In this document: in pieces, positions 60,476 to 64,000 of the stretch
Numbering within the stretch: the first letter of the stretch is position 1
How the letters are laid out: each line of letters starts with the position of its first letter
Source: Streptosporangium roseum DSM 43021
Lineage (GTDB): Bacteria > Actinomycetota > Actinomycetes > Streptosporangiales > Streptosporangiaceae
Direction: 5' to 3'
NCBI RefSeq assembly: GCF_000024865.1
Contig: NC_013595.1
Coordinates: forward strand, 6,882,001 to 6,946,000
Length of the DNA stretch: 64,000 bases
Notes under the pieces: model-generated
Told to the model about the DNA's origin: nothing
Seen by the model: the letters and a program-made list of their open reading frames with translations, nothing else
Database searches by the model: none
Made by a program: the position numbers and the translations under genes

Positions 60476-61309
60476 TCAGGATAGGAGGCGGCGGGCGGCG
60501 CGCACGATCGCCTCGTCGACCATCCGGCCCCGGGCGTCGGTGACGACCCCGGTTCCGGCGGCCTCGAACCGGGCGATCAGGTCGCGGGCCTGGGCGAGCT
60601 CCTCCTCCGTGGGGGTGAAGACCTCGTTGACCACGGCGAGCTGGGCGGGGTGGATGCAGGCGCGGCCGCGGAACCCCAGGCGTCTCAGGGCGACGGTGGA
60701 GGCGCGCAGGGCGTCGAGGTCGCGGAAGTCGGTGCTGACCGGGGCGAGGGGCGGGGTGAGCCGGGCGGCCGCCGAGGCCAGGACGACCTGGGAGCGGGCC
60801 CAGAGCAGCTCGCGCTCGTCGGAGCCGGTCTCGACGCCGAGTTCGGCCCGCAGGTCGGCCTCGCCGATCTGCAGCCGGAGGACGCGGGGCGCCCGCGCGA
60901 TCTCCGGCGCCGACAGGACCGCACCGGCGCTCTCCAGCAGCGGGCAGACCGCGATCGAGCCGCCGGGCAGGCCCTCGGCGGCCTCGGCGGCGGCGAGCAC
61001 GGCGTCCACGGCCTCAAGCTCGGCGGCCGACTCGGTCTTCGCCACGCATACCCCGCGCACGCCCGGCAGGGCCACCGCCCGGAGGTCCTCGTGACCGGCC
61101 TCACCCGGATTCACCCGGACGTAGATCTCCGGGCCGCCGGGCCCCAGCCCGCGCAGCCAGCCGGCCACGGCGGCGCGGGCCTCGGCCTTGTGCGCGGGCA
61201 GGACCGCGTCCTCCAGGTCGACGATCAGTGAGTCGGAGCCCCGGTCGAGTGCCTTGGCGAGCTTGCCGGGCTGGTCACCCGGGACATAAAGCGCAGATCG
61301 AATCACCAC
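60476..61309 (-). CDS. HpcH/HpaI aldolase-citrate lyase (CitE) family lyase
   Basis: 277-residue TIM barrel. RSALYVPGDQPGKLAKALDR opens it; VDLEDAVLP has the Mg-binding acids, IYVRVNP the catalytic Arg region, CPLLESAGAV the second Glu and QIGEADL the third Mg ligand. RACIHPAQLAVVNEVFTPT closes it. It cleaves 3-hydroxyacyl-CoA thioesters (malyl-, methylmalyl-, citramalyl- or (R)-HMG-CoA type). With a MaoC protein and an acyl-CoA dehydrogenase upstream, the mycobacterial leucine-catabolism layout (Rv2498c-Rv2500c) is the best parallel. Confidence 0.92.
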   Translation of the reverse strand: MVIRSALYVPGDQPGKLAKALDRGSDSLIVDLEDAVLPAHKAEARAAVAGWLRGLGPGGPEIYVRVNPGEAGHEDLRAVALPGVRGVCVAKTESAAELEAVDAVLAAAEAAEGLPGGSIAVCPLLESAGAVLSAPEIARAPRVLRLQIGEADLRAELGVETGSDERELLWARSQVVLASAAARLTPPLAPVSTDFRDLDALRASTVALRRLGFRGRACIHPAQLAVVNEVFTPTEEELAQARDLIARFEAAGTGVVTDARGRMVDEAIVRAARRLLS

Positions 61310-61328
61310 CCGACCCTAGCGCCACCGC

Positions 61329-62489
61329 TCACCAGCCCACCTTGGCGGTACCGGAGATGAGGGACCTGGCGATGACCATCCGCTGGACGTCGTTGGTGCC
61401 CTCGCCGATGGCCATCAGGGGCGCGTCGCGGTAGAGGCGTTCGATGACGAACTCCTGGGAGTAGCCGTACCCTCCATGGATCCGCATGGCCTCCATGGTG
61501 ACCCGCAGCGCGACCTCCGACGCGAAGTACTTGGCCATCGCGGCCTCGGAGTTGACCGCGCCGCTCTCGGAGCGGGTCGCCGCCCAGTAGGTGAGCAGCC
61601 GGGCCGCCTGGATGTCGGTGGCCATGTCGGCGAGCTTGAGCTGGATCGCCTGGAAGTCGGCGATGGGATGGCCGAAGGCGTGACGCTCACGTGAGTAGTT
61701 CAGCGCGGCGTCGTAGGCGCACTGGGAGATGCCGACCGCGCGGGCGGCGATGTTGACCCGGCCGAGCTCCAGGGCCGACAGCGCCTGCTGCATGCCCCGC
61801 CCCTCGACCCCGCCGAGCAGCCGCGACGCCGGGACGCGGACGTCCTCCAGCACGATCTCGCAGGTCTCGGTGCCCTTGTAACCGAGCTTGGGCAGGTCCC
61901 GGCTGACGGTGTAGCCCGGGGTGCCGGCCTCGACCAGGATCAGGGACATGCCGCGGTGCGCGGGCTCGGTGACGGAGGTCTTGACCAGGACGGGCATCGG
62001 GTCGGCGTGGCGGGCGTTGGTGATCCACGTCTTGGTGCCGTTGATGACGTAGTGGTCGCCGTCGCGGACCGCCCGGGTCTGGATGCCCTGCAGGTCGGTG
62101 CCCGCGGCGGGTTCGGTCAGCGCGATCCCGGTACGGCGGGCACCGGTGGCCAGGTCCGGGAGGTAGGCGTCGCGCTGCTCGTCGGTGCCGTGCTCGGCGA
62201 TCATCCAGGAGGCCAGCGAGTGCGAGCCGAGCACCCCGGCCACCCCCATCCATCCTCGCGCGATCTCCTCGAAGACCAGCGCGAACGACACCCGGTCCAG
62301 CGCCAGCCCGCCGTACTGCTCGGGGATCGTCATCCCGAACAGTCCCATCTGCTTGAACCGCTCGACGATCTCGGTGGGGTAGCGGCCCGTCCGCTCCCAC
62401 TCCGAGGCGACCGGCACGATCTCCTTGTCCACGAACTCCCTGAGGGTCCGGCGGAACAGCCGCTGTTCGTCGTTCAGCTCGAAATCCAT
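61329..62489 (-). CDS. Acyl-CoA dehydrogenase (short/branched chain type)
   Basis: 386 residues. MDFELNDEQRLFRRTLREF is the N-terminal helix; GIALTEPAAGTD and WITNARHAD bind FAD and substrate. The catalytic Glu lies in AIGEGTNDVQR (about residue 362), where MCAD and isovaleryl-like enzymes carry it, and IHGGYGYSQEF is the C-terminal signature. The reaction introduces the 2,3 double bond into an acyl-CoA and passes electrons to ETF. ATG 62489 has a weak AAAGGACC upstream. It lies between the MaoC and CitE genes. Confidence 0.94.
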   Translation of the reverse strand: MDFELNDEQRLFRRTLREFVDKEIVPVASEWERTGRYPTEIVERFKQMGLFGMTIPEQYGGLALDRVSFALVFEEIARGWMGVAGVLGSHSLASWMIAEHGTDEQRDAYLPDLATGARRTGIALTEPAAGTDLQGIQTRAVRDGDHYVINGTKTWITNARHADPMPVLVKTSVTEPAHRGMSLILVEAGTPGYTVSRDLPKLGYKGTETCEIVLEDVRVPASRLLGGVEGRGMQQALSALELGRVNIAARAVGISQCAYDAALNYSRERHAFGHPIADFQAIQLKLADMATDIQAARLLTYWAATRSESGAVNSEAAMAKYFASEVALRVTMEAMRIHGGYGYSQEFVIERLYRDAPLMAIGEGTNDVQRMVIARSLISGTAKVGW

Positions 62490-62640
62490 GGCGGGGTCCT
62501 TTCGAACGCGGGAGGCCGGCGGCCGCCGGGGCGGGGAGGCTCGCCGGTCACAGGTCCGTCTTCGGCCGCGGGCCCGCCCCCGGCGGCCCGGACGGCGGCG
62601 GGCTCGGGCGGGAACTCCCCCCACGGCCCGGCGGCGCCCT

Positions 62641-63159
62641 TCATGTCGTCAGCGGCCCGGTCTTGGCCTGCGGGAAGTAGTGCTTGTCGTGCGGGGCGTC
62701 GCGGCGGTAGACCATCACGGAGCGGCGCCAGGACATGACTTCGTCACCGTCCTGGTTGAGGCCGCGCGTGCGGCAGGTGACGATCCCGGCGTAGGGCCGC
62801 GATCCGGACTCCCGCTTGGCCACCACGATCGACTCGGCGTAGAGGGTGTCGCCCAGGAACACCGGGTGGGTCAGCTTGATCTCGTCCCAGCCGAGGTTCA
62901 TCAGCGCGGTCTGGCTGACGTCGATCACCGAGATGCCCAGGACGATCGCCACGGTCAGCCCCGAGTTGACGATGATCTTCCCGACCGGGGCGCGCCCGGC
63001 GAAGTGGGCGTTGAAGTGGTTCTGGTTGGTGTTCATCGTCAGCAGCGTGAACCAGGTGTTGTCGGCCTCGCTGATCGTGCGGCCGAGCGGGTGCTGGTAG
63101 ACGTCGCCGACGACGAAGTCCTCGTAGTACCGGCCCAGGCCGGGTTCGTGCACGGTCAC
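62641..63159 (-). CDS. MaoC family dehydratase
   Basis: 172-residue hot-dog fold. YYEDFVVGDVYQHPLGRTIS and ADNTWFTLLTMNTNQNHFNA form the active-site helix, with His in NQNHFNAHFAG. The Asp of classical (R)-hydratases (GDxNPLH) is Asn here (MNTNQNH), as in the mesaconyl/methylglutaconyl-CoA hydratase-like branch. It probably hydrates the product of the dehydrogenase/carboxylase steps for cleavage by the CitE-like lyase. It is first of the three, 151 bases before the dehydrogenase gene. Confidence 0.9.
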   Translation of the reverse strand: MTVHEPGLGRYYEDFVVGDVYQHPLGRTISEADNTWFTLLTMNTNQNHFNAHFAGRAPVGKIIVNSGLTVAIVLGISVIDVSQTALMNLGWDEIKLTHPVFLGDTLYAESIVVAKRESGSRPYAGIVTCRTRGLNQDGDEVMSWRRSVMVYRRDAPHDKHYFPQAKTGPLTT

Positions 63160-63305
63160 GGATCTCTCCCTGAACGACGGAACCTTGACGCTAATAGTCT
63201 GACGTTTTGATGGTCAATGGCTTGCTTGGTTGTTTCCACGCGACGGCCAGGTGGGCGCGGGCCGGTCCGGGCGCGGCGGGACAGGCGGGCCGGGAGTGCC
63301 GGAGG

Positions 63306-63986
63306 CTACTCCCGCGGCTCCACGCTGGGGTAGTAGGCGGTCCGGAGGTTGTCCAGGTGTTCCAGGGTGGCCCGCCGCGCCCCCTCGGCGTCGCCCGCCT
63401 CGATGTGGCGCAGGATGTCGCGGTGCTCCCGGTCGATGCCGTCGAGTGCGGCCCGCGGGGCGCGGTCGCGGACGAAGCGGCCCTCCAGCACCTCGAAGAC
63501 CGGCCGGGCGACGACCTCCAGCAGCGGGTTGCCGGCCGCGCGGAACAGGACGATGTGGAAGTCGCGGTTGGGCGCGAAGACCTCGCCGGGCTCCCTGCCG
63601 CTGGCCCCGACGATGCAGCCGCGCAGGCGCTCCAGGTCCGCCCCGGTACGGCGCAGCGCGGCCAGCCCGGCGGCCGGGACCTCCAGCAGCTCGCGGATCT
63701 CCATCAGCTGGCCGATGCCCACCCGCATCAGGTCGAAGCTGGTCTCCAGGTAGGCGCTGATGTGGTCGGGGTCGGGGTGGGCGACGAAACTGCCGCCGGT
63801 CACCCCCCGGACGGTCCTGATCAGGTTCTGGCTGGCCAGCAGGCGCAGCGCCTCACGGACCGTGCTGCGGCTCACGCCGTACCGGACGCAGAGGTCGGGC
63901 TCGATGGGCAGCCTGTCGCCGGGCTGGAACTCCCCCGAGACGATCCGGTCGCGCAGGTCGGCCGCGAGTGCCTGGTAGGCGGTCAC
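63306..63986 (-). CDS. GntR family regulator, FadR/FCD subgroup
   Basis: 226 residues. The winged HTH (GDRLPIEPDLCVRYGVSRST, then VREALRLLASQNLI) is followed by the all-helical FCD ligand domain with metal-binding RDFH (NRDFHIVLF) and HRDILRHIEAGD. GTG 63986 is the start, 14 bases from the right edge. It is co-directional with and upstream of the MaoC/dehydrogenase/lyase operon (146-base gap), so it is its likely regulator, responding to an acyl-CoA or carboxylate. Confidence 0.93.
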   Translation of the reverse strand: MTAYQALAADLRDRIVSGEFQPGDRLPIEPDLCVRYGVSRSTVREALRLLASQNLIRTVRGVTGGSFVAHPDPDHISAYLETSFDLMRVGIGQLMEIRELLEVPAAGLAALRRTGADLERLRGCIVGASGREPGEVFAPNRDFHIVLFRAAGNPLLEVVARPVFEVLEGRFVRDRAPRAALDGIDREHRDILRHIEAGDAEGARRATLEHLDNLRTAYYPSVEPRE

Positions 63987-64000
63987 ATCCAGTGATCGTA

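Overview
The window is chromosomal DNA from a very GC-rich actinobacterium. Third codon positions are strongly G/C biased, GTG starts are common and several genes look leaderless. The gene set includes a maleylpyruvate-isomerase-fold protein, DUF6510, a CRP-like site at an acetate permease, WXG-type proteins and ROK, LytTR and PadR regulators. It resembles Streptosporangiaceae and relatives, but I cannot name a genus. No replication origin, prophage or CRISPR array is visible.

Layout. 1-1700: 3' part of a cell-wall amidase, then four tRNA genes (Gly, Cys, Gly, Val) and a textbook terminator. 1.9-20 kb: housekeeping and metabolic genes. These include a membrane-anchored EEP-fold phosphatase/nuclease, a DCC thiol protein, pyroglutamyl peptidase, a GCS2-type ligase, an alcohol dehydrogenase, an SDR, an S9 peptidase, a LysR-controlled epimerase/aldo-keto reductase/MBL operon, and a Moco oxidoreductase/flavoprotein/DUF6510 trio. 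20-26 kb: a ROK regulator divergent from a six-gene polar amino acid ABC transporter/asparaginase/CutC operon. 26-30 kb: VOC protein, PolX and a sulfite oxidase-like enzyme. 29.9-34.3 kb: an accessory patch (NTF2-like, PadR, membrane protein, NarL-type two-component pair) ending in an IS256 transposase remnant. 34.4-46 kb: WS/DGAT, TetR regulators, a DHA2 exporter, esterase, aldo-keto reductase, acetate symporter operon and SthA.

The most notable locus is 46.3-48.9 kb: an unannotated 46-residue peptide gene, a stand-alone YcaO enzyme and an MFS exporter, tightly coupled on the minus strand. I read this as a minimal RiPP cluster. Next comes a LytS/LytTR two-component system with a DUF485/sodium-solute symporter pair (49.0-53.5 kb), whose kinase and regulator genes are separated by an MFS remnant.

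55.2-60.2 kb is a compositionally different island: an XRE-TPR regulator, a WXG-like small protein, a lipoprotein and a large WXG-like protein. It is bracketed by direct copies of the 3' end of a HIT-family gene; the left copy is a decayed pseudogene. The window closes with a MaoC, acyl-CoA dehydrogenase and CitE-like lyase operon, probably for branched-chain acyl-CoA (leucine) breakdown, next to a GntR/FCD regulator. Intergenic regions repeatedly carry short tandem duplications (10, 19, 34, 36, 46, 56 and 84 bp periods), two of which duplicate translation starts.
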